Shown: positions 17,270-27,376, counted from the first letter of the stretch. The stretch: 64,000 nucleotides of DNA from Parabacteroides sp. PF5-9 (GCF_029893105.1 NZ_JARXWG010000016.1:37645-101644), one strand, 5' to 3'. Program-made: numbers and translations. The notes: generated from the sequence alone by a model not told the origin.

Positions 17270-19714
17270 TTAAAATTCAGAGATCAGTGAGAACCATTTC
17301 GAAACCGGACCACCCCAGACTTCTTTATAAGTCGCCGTATTAAACTGAGGCCAGTAAGGGGTGTCTTCATTGAAACGCGACTGCATACCCACCGGAATTT
17401 CACCGACCGTTTCACCGGGCAATGCCGTATATTGCTGCATATAATTACTTCCTTCGCCCCAAATCAACGATTGTCCGAACGGATTCTTTCCGACAATCCA
17501 GAAGAGTTGTTGTTCGGCAATGTTCATCAGTTCTTTATCTTTCAGGAATTTTCCGCAAAGTGCGGCTGATTTTCCGGTAGCCAGATGAACGGCAGCATTA
17601 CCCTTGAAGGAGAACCAGACAGGGAATACACGCAGATAATGTTCATTATCCAATTTGACTCCATTTTCCAATTGTTCCTTATAGTCGGCATCAGCACCCC
17701 GGCGGATTCCAACTTGTACGACATAGAAGTTTGCCGAATCTTTTACCTCATCAATATGATATACACCACTTGGAATCATTCCGTAAGGTTGTACATACTG
17801 CATGATGTTTTTCAGATATTCACCGTGCAACTCAATCGCTTTTGCCCAATTCTTATAATCAGGGTGGTTGGGTTGTGTTTCACAAAGTGAAGTCAATGCC
17901 ATCATATAATAATGATCGCGTGATTGATGTGTATAGTGAACGATCGATTTCTTTTCCAGATCACGATAGAAGAATCCACGTGTTTTATTTTTATCTTTCA
18001 GAGGCTCTGTGCGTTGACACTGAATGGTGTATTTAATCGCTTCAGCCGCTTTGTCTGCATAATATTTCTCACCGGTTAATTTATAAAGCATTGTTGCCGC
18101 CCAGGAGATATTAGCCATATACTGGCTTTGTGAGGCCATTGCGGCATGGTCGCCACCACCGCCACCTTGCGACAGTTCGGCAAAACCAAACTCATTATAT
18201 CGTTTTTCAGCAAAGGCAAAATCTTCTTTGGCCACTTTGCGCAGATGTTCTTTCAACATCAGATCTTTTTCAATGGTCATAGATGCATATGCCTCAATAC
18301 CTGCAAAAACAAAGTTCTCAAATGCCCGGTCATGTACTCTGACACGACGACGACCTTCATCATCCTTCGTATCAATAAATCCGTCGGTCCAAAGGTTGGT
18401 GCCCCATGTCTGCACCCTGAAGCCGTCGCCAAAGCGTGTTTTCAAGATATAGTCGAGTCCCCATTGTGCCTCTTCCATTAAGCGCAAATGGAGATCGGTA
18501 TTGTTTTTCTCTTTTGCCCGATTGGCCATCTCAAACATCGAATAGGCAATCTCGCCGGTCTGTAACGTTTGCTGTGACATATCGGCTGCATCGTGCCAGC
18601 CTCCGTTTACCGTAAAACGCAATCCGTTGTGCTCCCCGTTCAGGTCGGTATGGCAAACGCCATGTTTCTCCGGAACAGGATATCCACAACGTTCTACAAA
18701 CATAAAATTCAACATACGCCAGGCCGAGTTATCCCAAAGATCCCGGTTGATATAAAACGGGTATGTAGTTACATCTCCCACCTGAAGCAGATATTTCCCT
18801 TCGCGTTTGAATTCACTGAAATCAATTGTTTCGAATGCTCCGATAGTTGTTTTTGCCGGCTTGATATCTCCCTCATACACGGTCTGATAGGTCGCATAGT
18901 CGATCAATTGGAACTTACCGTTATGGTTCTTCACCCGTATGATCGCCGATTTATCACTATCCACACGATATCCGGATGTCGAGAATATAATCCGCTCCTC
19001 CGCCGGTTGCCATCCGCTGACAGTTTCCGGGTTTTCTATCGTTTGCAGTTCAACAGCATCTATCATAAACTTTAGGGAGTCGCCCATCGTCCGTTCTTTT
19101 CCGAATACTTCAATGGCAAATGATAGTTTGGTGACTTTATCGCGAGCCAATTCCGTCATTTCAACAAAGCAATCATTCCATTGTCCGTTGATCAGATTCA
19201 TTTCATGATACCCTTCACGGCCGTATTTATCCGGTACTTTTATCTTTCCGTCATTCTCTACATACAGGTTCAGATAAATGCTTCTCGCCCCTTCACATTC
19301 GGGATACACACGTACACGAATACGATTATATTTTTCCCAGTTCTGACCGCCTACTTCGTACATGGCCATAGAAGTACCGAATCCAAGTCCCCAACCCAGA
19401 AACTCATCCACGGTAGTCGGAGCGACCAACTTCAGACTATGTTTACCGGTGATACTTCTTTCGTCTGTCTGGTAAAATCCTCCAATGCCTTTATGCGACC
19501 ATTTACTCATATCCTCCATATCACAGAGCATGTCAGACTTCAATATCTTTTTCTGTATACCGAAAGTCTCATATGATTTACTATAATCCAAAGGAAGCGG
19601 ACTATGTACGTATCCTGTATTACGGATATCTTCTTTTAATTTTTCATCAATCTGAGCAAATACCCCTGTGGCACAACATGCCAGAGCAAGCATCATTCCT
19701 GTTATTCTTTTCAT
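17270..19714 (-). CDS. Exported glycoside hydrolase family 9 enzyme with an N-terminal accessory domain
   Basis: An 814-residue protein with a signal peptide (cut near VFAQ, residue 21). Residues about 55-215 resemble a beta-sandwich carbohydrate-binding module. An Ig-like domain follows at about 225-320, and the GH9 (alpha/alpha)6 catalytic domain occupies about 325-810. The catalytic base region is G-G-W-H-D-A-A-D at about 371-378, where most family members have DAGD, and the likely acid glutamate is in TYKEVWGG near residue 798. GH9 enzymes cut beta-1,4-glucans or related chains. The position directly downstream of SusC/SusD and a broken glycosidase-like gene makes it the main enzyme of this locus, acting in the periplasm or at the surface. 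The substrate is not determined. Confidence 0.88.
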   Translation of the reverse strand: MKRITGMMLALACCATGVFAQIDEKLKEDIRNTGYVHSPLPLDYSKSYETFGIQKKILKSDMLCDMEDMSKWSHKGIGGFYQTDERSITGKHSLKLVAPTTVDEFLGWGLGFGTSMAMYEVGGQNWEKYNRIRVRVYPECEGARSIYLNLYVENDGKIKVPDKYGREGYHEMNLINGQWNDCFVEMTELARDKVTKLSFAIEVFGKERTMGDSLKFMIDAVELQTIENPETVSGWQPAEERIIFSTSGYRVDSDKSAIIRVKNHNGKFQLIDYATYQTVYEGDIKPAKTTIGAFETIDFSEFKREGKYLLQVGDVTTYPFYINRDLWDNSAWRMLNFMFVERCGYPVPEKHGVCHTDLNGEHNGLRFTVNGGWHDAADMSQQTLQTGEIAYSMFEMANRAKEKNNTDLHLRLMEEAQWGLDYILKTRFGDGFRVQTWGTNLWTDGFIDTKDDEGRRRVRVHDRAFENFVFAGIEAYASMTIEKDLMLKEHLRKVAKEDFAFAEKRYNEFGFAELSQGGGGGDHAAMASQSQYMANISWAATMLYKLTGEKYYADKAAEAIKYTIQCQRTEPLKDKNKTRGFFYRDLEKKSIVHYTHQSRDHYYMMALTSLCETQPNHPDYKNWAKAIELHGEYLKNIMQYVQPYGMIPSGVYHIDEVKDSANFYVVQVGIRRGADADYKEQLENGVKLDNEHYLRVFPVWFSFKGNAAVHLATGKSAALCGKFLKDKELMNIAEQQLFWIVGKNPFGQSLIWGEGSNYMQQYTALPGETVGEIPVGMQSRFNEDTPYWPQFNTATYKEVWGGPVSKWFSLISEF

Positions 19715-19757
19715 ATATCTATCAATTATTCATTTGTTTATATTTTCCATCAGTGTT

Positions 19758-20177
19758 TTAAGCGTGAGCTGTTTTGTCAAACTGCGAATATTCACGTAAT
19801 AAGGCATAAGTCGTTTTTGCCCAGGATTGATGCCCCAACAGATTAATCTGTGGGGCAATCCTGATCCTCTCTTTCCGGCAGACAGCAACGATCTTCAGAA
19901 CATCATCTGCCAGTGTCAAAGGATTCGGACTTTTCAATTCCGGGTGGCTTTGGTAATCAAAATTCTAATCTATCCGTAGAATGAATGGATTAAAATCTGC
20001 CGAAGCCAGATCTTCTTCAATAAATTTCAGGAACAGATCCACCTTCTACACCGAAGGGGTGGCAATAGCCAATCCCCGTTCGGGTAGCATGGAATCAATA
20101 GCGACAACATTATTTTGAGCGAACGTTGTCACTTGCATTATACCTGTACAAAAAAATAAAAAAAGAGTTTTCTTCAT
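19758..20177 (-). pseudogene. Truncated glycosidase-like gene with two in-frame TAG codons
   Basis: Read from the ATG at 20177, one uninterrupted frame gives a signal peptide (MKKTLFLFF to TTFAQ), then about 120 residues that resemble the start of a Bacteroidetes GH20-like glycosylhydrolase family (SHPELKSPNPLT, then RIAPQINLLGHQSWAKTTYALLR). Two TAG codons interrupt it, at 20046-20048 and 19965-19967, each one base away from a sense codon that fits the family. The frame ends at 19758 where homologues would continue for a few hundred residues, so the 3' part has been deleted. It lies between SusD and the GH9 gene and was probably part of that cluster. Family naming is from memory and moderately sure; the broken state is directly visible. 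Confidence 0.75.
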
Positions 20178-20263
20178 AAATATCCGATCTGACTTGGGTT
20201 AACGAATGAGTAGCGAAAGGGGAAGCATCTGTTGTTATAAGATGCTTCCTATATTTTCTGTTT

Positions 20264-21847
20264 TTAGATATTCGGTTTATCTATATCCCAGAATAAACGA
20301 GTTGCACCGGTATCAGGACCTCCGAGCAGCTTAACCGCTTCGGCATAACCAGTCGGATTCTCATTGAATTCATTTACTGTAAAAGTCAGACGACGTACAC
20401 CTAATTCAGTCGGTATTTCGCCCTGGCTTTCGTTTAGAAGAATCGGGAACAATTTAGGATAACCTGTACGACGCCATTCCGCCCAAGCATTTGCTCCTTC
20501 CGGGAAACCGGCAATCCACTTTTGTGTAATGATTTTTTCTAATCTTTCTTCATCTGTTTTCGCATCTTCCCATTTTGGAGAAACTTTGCTTACAGCCGGA
20601 GAATTAAAATCTTCACGAATTGGATCTACCCAATCTGCTGGTAAGTTTGATCTGCTGGTATAGTCGCCTGCCGATACACCCCATTGTGAGAAAGAAGCAT
20701 TGATTCCTTGTTCGTAGAATGATTGAGCACTTCCACCGGCATCCCAGCCTCTTAAGGCTGCTTCTGCTAATAGAAAATAAGCTTCTGCGGCAGGAAATAA
20801 TACACCGGATTGTTCTTTCTCAACGTTTATCTTCGAAATAATTGGTTTATATTGATCTGCCAATACATCCAGATTAGGTATTCCTGTACGGACACCTACT
20901 ACGTTACCTCCACTTTTGGGTACACCATATTTCGGTAATCTGGGGTCATCATATCCTTCCAGAATAGATTGCATATTCGCACTGATAAATATATCATTAT
21001 ATTCATGAGAGATGGTAAATAATGGATGCTTCCAGCTATATCCGCTAATAATATAACTGTCTGTACTGCCCATTACGCCTTGTGGAGCTTTAATGGCTGC
21101 CTCAGCTTCGCGTTTAGCCCAGTCAGCATCATATTTAACAATACGCATCGCCAGGCGCAGACGTAATGTATTACCAAACTTAGCCCATTTGTCGAATTTA
21201 CCATTATAGCACATATCGAACTTAGCAAAAGAGGCAACCGGTTTAGAAGCAGCGTCATCCAATACACCAACAGCCTGTTCCAGTTCCTGGAAGAAAAGTT
21301 TATAGGCATCTTGCGCTGAATCATATACACCTCCTGTCATGCTTTCACCATACCGGGAATAAATAACAGGGCCAAATTGGTCAACTACCCGAGACATGGC
21401 AAAAACTCTGAGTATGGTGTTAATAGCATCAAAATGAGCATATGTTTCATATCCCAGGTCTTTACATTTCTCGCTCACCTTTAATTGGTTGACCATAACC
21501 CCACTGTAGGTTAAAGACCAAAAAGAATCATTCCAGTCATTATTCAGGAAGTAGGTTTGATTATTGATACCTCCCTTAAAATTACTTGGGGTAGCCATAT
21601 AACCTCCCCATATATCTGCACTCAGATTTTGAAAGGTTTGATATTGATAACCCCAACCTCCGTAATTAAAATAGATTGACTGTTGAATACGAGGGAAGTG
21701 CATCCCTATAATATTATTGTCTTGGGTCAATTCATTATCTGTAACTCCAAAAGGAGATGTATTCATCTTATCAAAGCCATCTGTACAAGAAGATAAAATA
21801 GCAACTGCTGACAGAGTAGCTAAAGTATATTTTATGATCTTTTTCAT
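20264..21847 (-). CDS. SusD/RagB-family surface glycan-binding lipoprotein
   Basis: The 527-residue protein has a lipoprotein signal with lipobox LSSC at about residue 21, followed by the SusD-like pattern of helical TPR-type repeats. The FDKMNTSPFGVTDNEL start and the LAEAALRGW and KWIAGFPEGANAWAEWRRTGYP segments place it in the SusD-like 2 subfamily. It binds oligosaccharide at the cell surface and forms a lid on the SusC-type transporter encoded 12 bp upstream. Ligand not predictable. Confidence 0.93.
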   Translation of the reverse strand: MKKIIKYTLATLSAVAILSSCTDGFDKMNTSPFGVTDNELTQDNNIIGMHFPRIQQSIYFNYGGWGYQYQTFQNLSADIWGGYMATPSNFKGGINNQTYFLNNDWNDSFWSLTYSGVMVNQLKVSEKCKDLGYETYAHFDAINTILRVFAMSRVVDQFGPVIYSRYGESMTGGVYDSAQDAYKLFFQELEQAVGVLDDAASKPVASFAKFDMCYNGKFDKWAKFGNTLRLRLAMRIVKYDADWAKREAEAAIKAPQGVMGSTDSYIISGYSWKHPLFTISHEYNDIFISANMQSILEGYDDPRLPKYGVPKSGGNVVGVRTGIPNLDVLADQYKPIISKINVEKEQSGVLFPAAEAYFLLAEAALRGWDAGGSAQSFYEQGINASFSQWGVSAGDYTSRSNLPADWVDPIREDFNSPAVSKVSPKWEDAKTDEERLEKIITQKWIAGFPEGANAWAEWRRTGYPKLFPILLNESQGEIPTELGVRRLTFTVNEFNENPTGYAEAVKLLGGPDTGATRLFWDIDKPNI

Positions 21848-21859
21848 ATTATTACCGAA

Positions 21860-24800
21860 TTAAAAATTAACTTTAAGATTGAACCCGAACGAACGACTAC
21901 TTGGCATCCCGAATACATCTACTCCCTGCAAGCTGTTTCCAACAGAAAGGGAACCATCCGGATCATAAGGTGCATCGTTTTTGAAGAAGAATAAGTTACG
22001 TCCTATTAAAGAAATATTTGCTCCTTTAATAAATCCGATAGAATTAATTATACTGCGAGGTAAGGAATAGCCGATAGATAATTCGCGAAGACGAATATTC
22101 GTAGCACTGTACACATAATGTTCAGTGATACCGTCACGTCCTCCGACTTTGTTATAAAAAGCATCTACGTTTTCGAATACTTTACCGTCAAAACGTACCC
22201 CTCCTCTGTCTCGATCAATTCCGGTAATCTTACTTACTCCATATTTATCTAATTCAGCTTCAGTTAAAGAAAGAACTTCTCCTCCAAAACGTCCGTCAAT
22301 TAAGAAATATAAAGAGAAATCTTTATAAGTAAAGGTATTTTGCCATCCAAGATTGAAATCGGGAGATGTGTTTCCTAATTTCATCAAATCTTTCATTTCA
22401 GGTATCGGCAAACCTTTGTCATCATATTGAATAGTGCCAGCTTCGTCACGCTTAAACGTTCTTCCATAGAAATCACCGAAAGAACCACCTTCTTCTAAAC
22501 GCATTGTATAGCTATTGCTACCACCTCCACCGATATTGAAGTAATAATCAGGTAATTCTTTTACTAATTCTTTTACTTTATTACGGTTTAAAGAGAAGTT
22601 CACTCCTGTTTTCCATCTGAAATCACCAACCCATACAGGTGATCCTCCTAATACGATCTCAATACCCTGGTTTTGGATATTACCCGCATTCATGTAATAA
22701 GTAGTATACTTTGATCCGGAAGGAGCTGACAACGAGAAGAGCTGATTCTTCGTGTTTGTTTTATAATACGTAAAATCAAATTCTAACCGGCTTCCAAATA
22801 AACGCCACTCGGTTCCAACTTCAATAGATGTTGTCATTTCAGGCTTTAATTCGCTAAATGGTGCTGTTGAGTTATAACTAATAACTCCACCACTTCCAAC
22901 ACTATTAAGCGGGTTACTTCTATATCTGGGCAGTCCATTACCTACTTTTGACCAGGCGCCTCTGATTTTACCTAAATTGATAAATTCCGGTAATTCCAAA
23001 GATTCATTAATCACATACGTAAGACCTACGGAAGGATAGAAGAATCCTTTGTTTTTATATTTGGTAAACGCTAAAGTAGAAGTCCAGTCATTACGTGCTG
23101 TCACGTCTAAAAATAACCAGTCACGGAAACCTACTTGTCCGGCAAAGAACACAGCTTGTTCTTGTGCATGATACTTATTCATAGATGGTGAACCTCCATT
23201 TAAATCCATATTTCCAACAGTGAAAAGGTTCGGATTGTATAAACCACCCGGTCTGGAATCTAATCCTAATGATTTACCTTTATCATCTTTTATACTAGCT
23301 CCTATGGTTGCGTTAACAGTAAAATCTTTGAATGATTGTTGATAGGTCAACATCGCATCACCATATAAGCTCAGGCTATTTGATTCTGACACCAAATAGC
23401 GACCGTTTGTACCACCGGCTAAAGAAGGAGTTGTCCCGGCGTACATTTTCATTTCATAATTATCGGTAATAAAATCCGCATTACCACGTCCCTGTATTGT
23501 GAAATGGTCATTGATTTTATAAGAGAGAGTTAAATTTGCAATTGTACGGTAACGCTCATCTTCATTAGGTGTTTTATTGATCAGCCAGAATGGGTTTTGT
23601 TCAAATGTTGTCGGTTCGGTGTACCAGTTTTGCAGGTACATATTTCTTCCTGTATCCATATACTGATAGTTCTCTTTGTAATAAGCAAAAGATTCACCAC
23701 CATATACACCACCTCTTGGGAAGCGATAAACGCCGACTAATGGATTCATATAGAATCCCCCCGGAGACGGACGGTTTTCCACATTTTGATACAATAAGTT
23801 GATATTCGCATCAGCAGTTAAGCGTTTGTCGAAGAAACTTGCCGTTTCACGGAAATTAAAATTATGCTTACTTAATTTACCATTATCTATGACACCTGTA
23901 CCATACGTATTCGCGTAAGAGAAGTAGGTTTGCATCGTTTCCGATCCGGCACTTAATGCCAGTGAATTGATGGTTGTGAAACCTGTTTTAAAAAGATCTT
24001 TCGTATAATCAGGACTTCCATTGATTTTTATGTATTCATCCGTATCCGGTTTTTTACCCCAACTGGTTGTTGTGCCTCCATAACTACTCTGGAATTCAGG
24101 TATGCCATGTACCGCATTTTCCCATGTGGTATTCGAATTAAAGGTAATCTCTGTACGACCTGTACGTCCTTTTTTCGTCGTAATTACAACGACACCGTTT
24201 GCAGCAGAGCTACCATACAAAGCCGCAGCAGCAGGACCTTTTAAGATATTCATGCTTTCGATATCATCCGGGTTTAGGTTGGAGATGCCATCACCACCAT
24301 CCCTGTTTCCAGCATCGTTTTGACCACCGAGAGTTGTTGCTGTTTGATTATTAGAGGAACTATTGATGGGTACACCATCGATTACATATAATGGTTGGTT
24401 ACTTCCACTAACCGAGCGATTACCACGGATAACGACCTTAACTGATCCCCCGAGTCCCGAAGCACTTTTATTAATCTGTACCCCGGCAGTCTTGCCTGCC
24501 AATGAGTTGATCATATTCGGATCTTTGGCGCGGGTCAGTTCGTCTCCATCTACAATTTGTGTAGAGTAGGTCAATGATTTTTCCTTTTTGACGATACCCA
24601 AAGCAGTCACCACCACTTCGTCTATACGGGCTACGTCTTCTCCCATCTGCACATTAATTACCCGTTGGTTACCAACAGGCATTTCTGTTGTTGTATATCC
24701 CAGGAAAGAGAATGCGAGAATAGCATTACTATTGGATACATTTAATGAGTATTCTCCATTCATGCCAGTAACTGTACCGTTTGTAGTTCCTTTGACCACA

Positions 24801-25039
24801 ACGTTTACCCCTGGCATCGGATCGCCAAGTTCATCTGTAACGGTTCCTGTAACAGTAACCGCTTGTTGACTAACAGTCAATACCTCGTTCCCAACAACTG
24901 GGATAATCTCATCGTTTATAACGGTGTTGGCCATAGCAGTTCCTCCGCTAAGGACAAATACAAAGCAAAGCGATCTTACAGCGAACGATTTTTGAGTGAA
25001 GAGAATACTGAGTTTCTTTCGAATTGTGTGTAATTCCAT
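21860..25039 (-). CDS. SusC/RagA-family TonB-dependent outer-membrane transporter
   Basis: The 1059-residue protein starts with a signal region (about 1-37), a carboxypeptidase-like regulatory domain (about 60-140, VTGTVTDELGDPMPGVNVVVKG), a plug with the SusC signature (YVIDGVPINSS, LKGPAAAALYGSSAANGVVVITTKKG) and a long beta barrel ending in the C-terminal FGFNLKVNF. It imports oligosaccharides using energy from a TonB/ExbBD complex. It is the first gene of the cluster SusC-SusD-(pseudogene)-GH9-DUF5009. No hybrid two-component, SusR-like or ECF sigma/anti-sigma gene is adjacent, so its regulator is encoded elsewhere. Confidence 0.96.
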   Translation of the reverse strand: MELHTIRKKLSILFTQKSFAVRSLCFVFVLSGGTAMANTVINDEIIPVVGNEVLTVSQQAVTVTGTVTDELGDPMPGVNVVVKGTTNGTVTGMNGEYSLNVSNSNAILAFSFLGYTTTEMPVGNQRVINVQMGEDVARIDEVVVTALGIVKKEKSLTYSTQIVDGDELTRAKDPNMINSLAGKTAGVQINKSASGLGGSVKVVIRGNRSVSGSNQPLYVIDGVPINSSSNNQTATTLGGQNDAGNRDGGDGISNLNPDDIESMNILKGPAAAALYGSSAANGVVVITTKKGRTGRTEITFNSNTTWENAVHGIPEFQSSYGGTTTSWGKKPDTDEYIKINGSPDYTKDLFKTGFTTINSLALSAGSETMQTYFSYANTYGTGVIDNGKLSKHNFNFRETASFFDKRLTADANINLLYQNVENRPSPGGFYMNPLVGVYRFPRGGVYGGESFAYYKENYQYMDTGRNMYLQNWYTEPTTFEQNPFWLINKTPNEDERYRTIANLTLSYKINDHFTIQGRGNADFITDNYEMKMYAGTTPSLAGGTNGRYLVSESNSLSLYGDAMLTYQQSFKDFTVNATIGASIKDDKGKSLGLDSRPGGLYNPNLFTVGNMDLNGGSPSMNKYHAQEQAVFFAGQVGFRDWLFLDVTARNDWTSTLAFTKYKNKGFFYPSVGLTYVINESLELPEFINLGKIRGAWSKVGNGLPRYRSNPLNSVGSGGVISYNSTAPFSELKPEMTTSIEVGTEWRLFGSRLEFDFTYYKTNTKNQLFSLSAPSGSKYTTYYMNAGNIQNQGIEIVLGGSPVWVGDFRWKTGVNFSLNRNKVKELVKELPDYYFNIGGGGSNSYTMRLEEGGSFGDFYGRTFKRDEAGTIQYDDKGLPIPEMKDLMKLGNTSPDFNLGWQNTFTYKDFSLYFLIDGRFGGEVLSLTEAELDKYGVSKITGIDRDRGGVRFDGKVFENVDAFYNKVGGRDGITEHYVYSATNIRLRELSIGYSLPRSIINSIGFIKGANISLIGRNLFFFKNDAPYDPDGSLSVGNSLQGVDVFGMPSSRSFGFNLKVNF

Positions 25040-25472
25040 ACTTTAATCTGTTTCTAATTTATAATCTAAGGTAACAGCTGTATAAAACAGCAAAAGTTTA
25101 ATTAATTGAGTTTCTTCCACTTTATTAAGTGTGTTTTCCAAGCGTTTTCACATAGGCATTTTTTTTAAGTTATTATTTAATAGTATAAATCGACTAAGGC
25201 TAATTCTCTCCAGAATTATCTCAAGTTATTTGTGTTTTTTTAGGCGAACAGGGATCTTCTATCCCTAAAGCAACATCACGAGTCTTTTTCTTGGCACAAT
25301 ACTATTTATAAATTCCTTATATCGGGTTTGATTGCTAACATAAAAGGTTTAAATTCTATCAAGTGATTTATTGTTAGATATTTAAGTATAGGGTGAATTG
25401 TCTTGTGATTTCTCTTATTAACACGAAATAGTTGCTATTTTCTTCTTGTTCGATAATTTCAGACATAAAAAA
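25040..25472 (-). promoter_or_regulatory. Upstream region of the SusC gene
   Basis: About 430 bp of AT-rich non-coding DNA between the SusC start and the DJ-1 terminator. It must hold the operon promoter. A short dyad around CACTTTATTAAGTG (about 25120-25133) is visible, but I cannot assign an operator or a clear TTTG/TAnnTTTG pair. Confidence 0.4.
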
Positions 25473-25503
25473 ACCCAATTGATTTGTCTAAAATCAATTG
25501 GGT
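25473..25503 (-). terminator. Terminator of the pdxJ-exbBD-tonB-DJ-1 operon
   Basis: The arms 25473-25485 and 25491-25503 form a perfect 13-bp stem with a 5-nt loop. On the minus strand it is followed by a U-run. It lies 25 bp after the DJ-1 gene stop. Confidence 0.85.
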
Positions 25504-25528
25504 GCTAATTGTATTTTTTTTGAAAAAA

Positions 25529-26077
25529 TCAGGCGAGTAATAACCCTGCCGCTACCTCATCAGCCACTGTTTTGCCTTGCAATGCCTGAACAATAGCTAA
25601 TCCGAAATGAAAGACCAGTCCTGGACCTCTTCCGGTGATGACATTGCCGTCTGTTACAGCGGGTTCTTCAACGACTGTTGCGCCGATCAGTTGAGGCTCA
25701 AAGCTGGGATAACAGGTTGCTTTACGCCCTTTCAGAATACCCAGTCCGCCTAACACTAAAGGAGCGGCACAGATCGCAGCTACAATTTTTCCACTGTTAT
25801 ACTGTTTGATCAATAACTCTTTCAAAGGTTCACACGCATTCAGATTGTTGCTGCCGGGCATACCGCCGGGAAGGATCAAAATATCAGCATTTGAAAAGTC
25901 TACGGTTTCAAACAATCCATCTGCTTGAACAGCGATCCCATGAGCACCTTCTACTACCGGTTTTCCGGTTATGGATACGACTTTTGTATCGATACCTCCG
26001 CGACGTAAAATGTCTATTGTTCCAACGGCTTCCATCTCTTCAAAGCCTGTTGCCAAGAATACAAATGCTTTTTTCAT
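25529..26077 (-). CDS. DJ-1/PfpI family protein (YajL/ThiJ-like)
   Basis: The 182-residue protein covers the whole DJ-1 fold: KAFVFLATGFEEMEAVGTIDILRRGG at the start, a conserved glutamate in GFEE, and the nucleophile-elbow cysteine in AAICAAPLVLGG, with GRGPGLVFHFGLAIVQ near the end. Members act as protein or nucleotide deglycases, chaperones or stress proteins; the exact activity is disputed and not decided by sequence. It is last in the operon with tonB and exbBD, a position that implies co-transcription but not a shared role. Confidence 0.9.
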   Translation of the reverse strand: MKKAFVFLATGFEEMEAVGTIDILRRGGIDTKVVSITGKPVVEGAHGIAVQADGLFETVDFSNADILILPGGMPGSNNLNACEPLKELLIKQYNSGKIVAAICAAPLVLGGLGILKGRKATCYPSFEPQLIGATVVEEPAVTDGNVITGRGPGLVFHFGLAIVQALQGKTVADEVAAGLLLA

Positions 26078-26095
26078 ATTGTTGTGTTTGAATGA

Positions 26096-26923
26096 TTATC
26101 TCAACTGATAAATATATGTAATCGTACCGCTTTGATTATTTGCACCGTTGATACTATTGAACTTTGCACGGCCTGCAGCTTCCAAGGCGCTCTTGCGCAT
26201 GGAGGCGTTGTCAATATTCGTACCTCTGCCGATAATGGCATTAATCACATTGCCTTTTGGGTCAACTGTAATATTAATCACAATCCGACCCTCTTCCTGT
26301 ATCGTATAAGCCGGAAGAGGCAGATCACCCGAGCCGATCGAACGTCCATCCAGATTAAACGATCCTTTTCCACCAACCCCTTCATTGTCTCCCTGGTCGG
26401 AGTTCCCAAAGGGACTGCCCTGGTTTCCGGTACCCGATGCGGCATCTCCCAGGCTAGTGCCTTCTGCACTACCAATACCAAAGGCTCCGGCTACGCGGTT
26501 GCTGATCTCCTGCTCACGGCGACGTTGTTCTTCTGCCAGACGTACCCGTTCGGCTTCTTCTCTTCGCAAACGTTCCTTTTCAGCTTCTTCCCGTTTTTTT
26601 CGTTCTTCTTCCCGGCGTTCAGCTTCTCGTTGTGCGTTGTTCAATGCGACCGACTCTTCCTGATCTTGTGTAATCAATTCTTCCTGTTGATTATTCGCTT
26701 GCGGAGGAGTAGGAGGGGGAGTGACAGGCGTACTGATCTCTCCCGTATAACGCGGTTCGAAAGTACCGGCAGCCGCATTCAGATTTCCAAAATTCACCAA
26801 GATTCCCTCTTCTTCATCCGGTACGATCGTTTTGAGTACGGTGAACCATAGAAGTAAAAGGATCAATGCATGAAACCCTACTGTTCCAACCAGACTAAAT
26901 ATGTCATCTTTTGTATATTTCAT
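26096..26923 (-). CDS. TonB/TolA-like energy transducer
   Basis: The 275-residue protein has one N-terminal membrane anchor (about 14-32), a proline-rich stretch (TPVTPPPTPPQ), a long charged E/R-rich helix (about 85-145) and a C-terminal TonB-like domain (about 195-275, GRIVINITVDPKGNVINAIIGRGT). It transmits proton-motive force from the ExbB/ExbD-like motor encoded upstream to the outer membrane. The long charged helix is reminiscent of TolA, so a Tol-type role in envelope integrity is an alternative to powering transporters. Confidence 0.88.
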   Translation of the reverse strand: MKYTKDDIFSLVGTVGFHALILLLLWFTVLKTIVPDEEEGILVNFGNLNAAAGTFEPRYTGEISTPVTPPPTPPQANNQQEELITQDQEESVALNNAQREAERREEERKKREEAEKERLRREEAERVRLAEEQRRREQEISNRVAGAFGIGSAEGTSLGDAASGTGNQGSPFGNSDQGDNEGVGGKGSFNLDGRSIGSGDLPLPAYTIQEEGRIVINITVDPKGNVINAIIGRGTNIDNASMRKSALEAAGRAKFNSINGANNQSGTITYIYQLR

Positions 26924-26957
26924 ACGCTTCTCAATACCTCACTTTAACAGGCTCTTT

Positions 26958-27368
26958 CTATCGTTGAGGACGGGTTGCCAGTACCATCCTGAATTTATTT
27001 TCGTTGGCGATATTGAGTATTTTTACAATTTCTTTATAAGGGACTGTTTCATCCGCATACAATGCGACAAACATTTCCGGTTCTTTGATATAACTCTCCT
27101 GTAAAAAAGGAGTGATATCCTCAAAGGCGACCCTCTTCTCCCGTTGATTGCCAAACGCTACATAGTAGTTCAGGCCGGCATCGATCGTTACCCTTGTTAG
27201 CGGTTTAGCCGCCGTTTGTTTCTGGGCCTGAGGCAAAGTCACCTTGATCGCATTCGGTATCACCACTGTTGAGGTTACCATAAAGAATATCAACAATAGA
27301 AAGATGACGTCCGTCATGGATGCCATACTGAATGCTTCGTTTATTTTTGTTCTTCTTTTTAATCCCAT
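26958..27368 (-). CDS. ExbD/TolR-family biopolymer transport protein
   Basis: The 136-residue protein has the family pattern: short cytoplasmic N-terminus, one membrane segment (SMTDVIFLLLIFFMVTSTVV) with the proton-path aspartate in MTDV, and a periplasmic domain. It works with the ExbB/TolQ-like protein 38 bp upstream and the TonB-like protein 34 bp downstream. Confidence 0.93.
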   Translation of the reverse strand: MGLKRRTKINEAFSMASMTDVIFLLLIFFMVTSTVVIPNAIKVTLPQAQKQTAAKPLTRVTIDAGLNYYVAFGNQREKRVAFEDITPFLQESYIKEPEMFVALYADETVPYKEIVKILNIANENKFRMVLATRPQR

Positions 27369-27376
27369 GACTTTCT

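Noticed and set aside
17585..19761. Several plus-strand open frames opposite the GH9 gene
   Set aside because: They follow the codon phase of the real gene, have no start signals or family resemblance, and are shadows.
19758..20177. TAG recoding (amber suppression) in the glycosidase relic
   Set aside because: The 3' two-thirds of the gene is missing and no other gene in the window uses in-frame TAG, so decay is the simpler reading.
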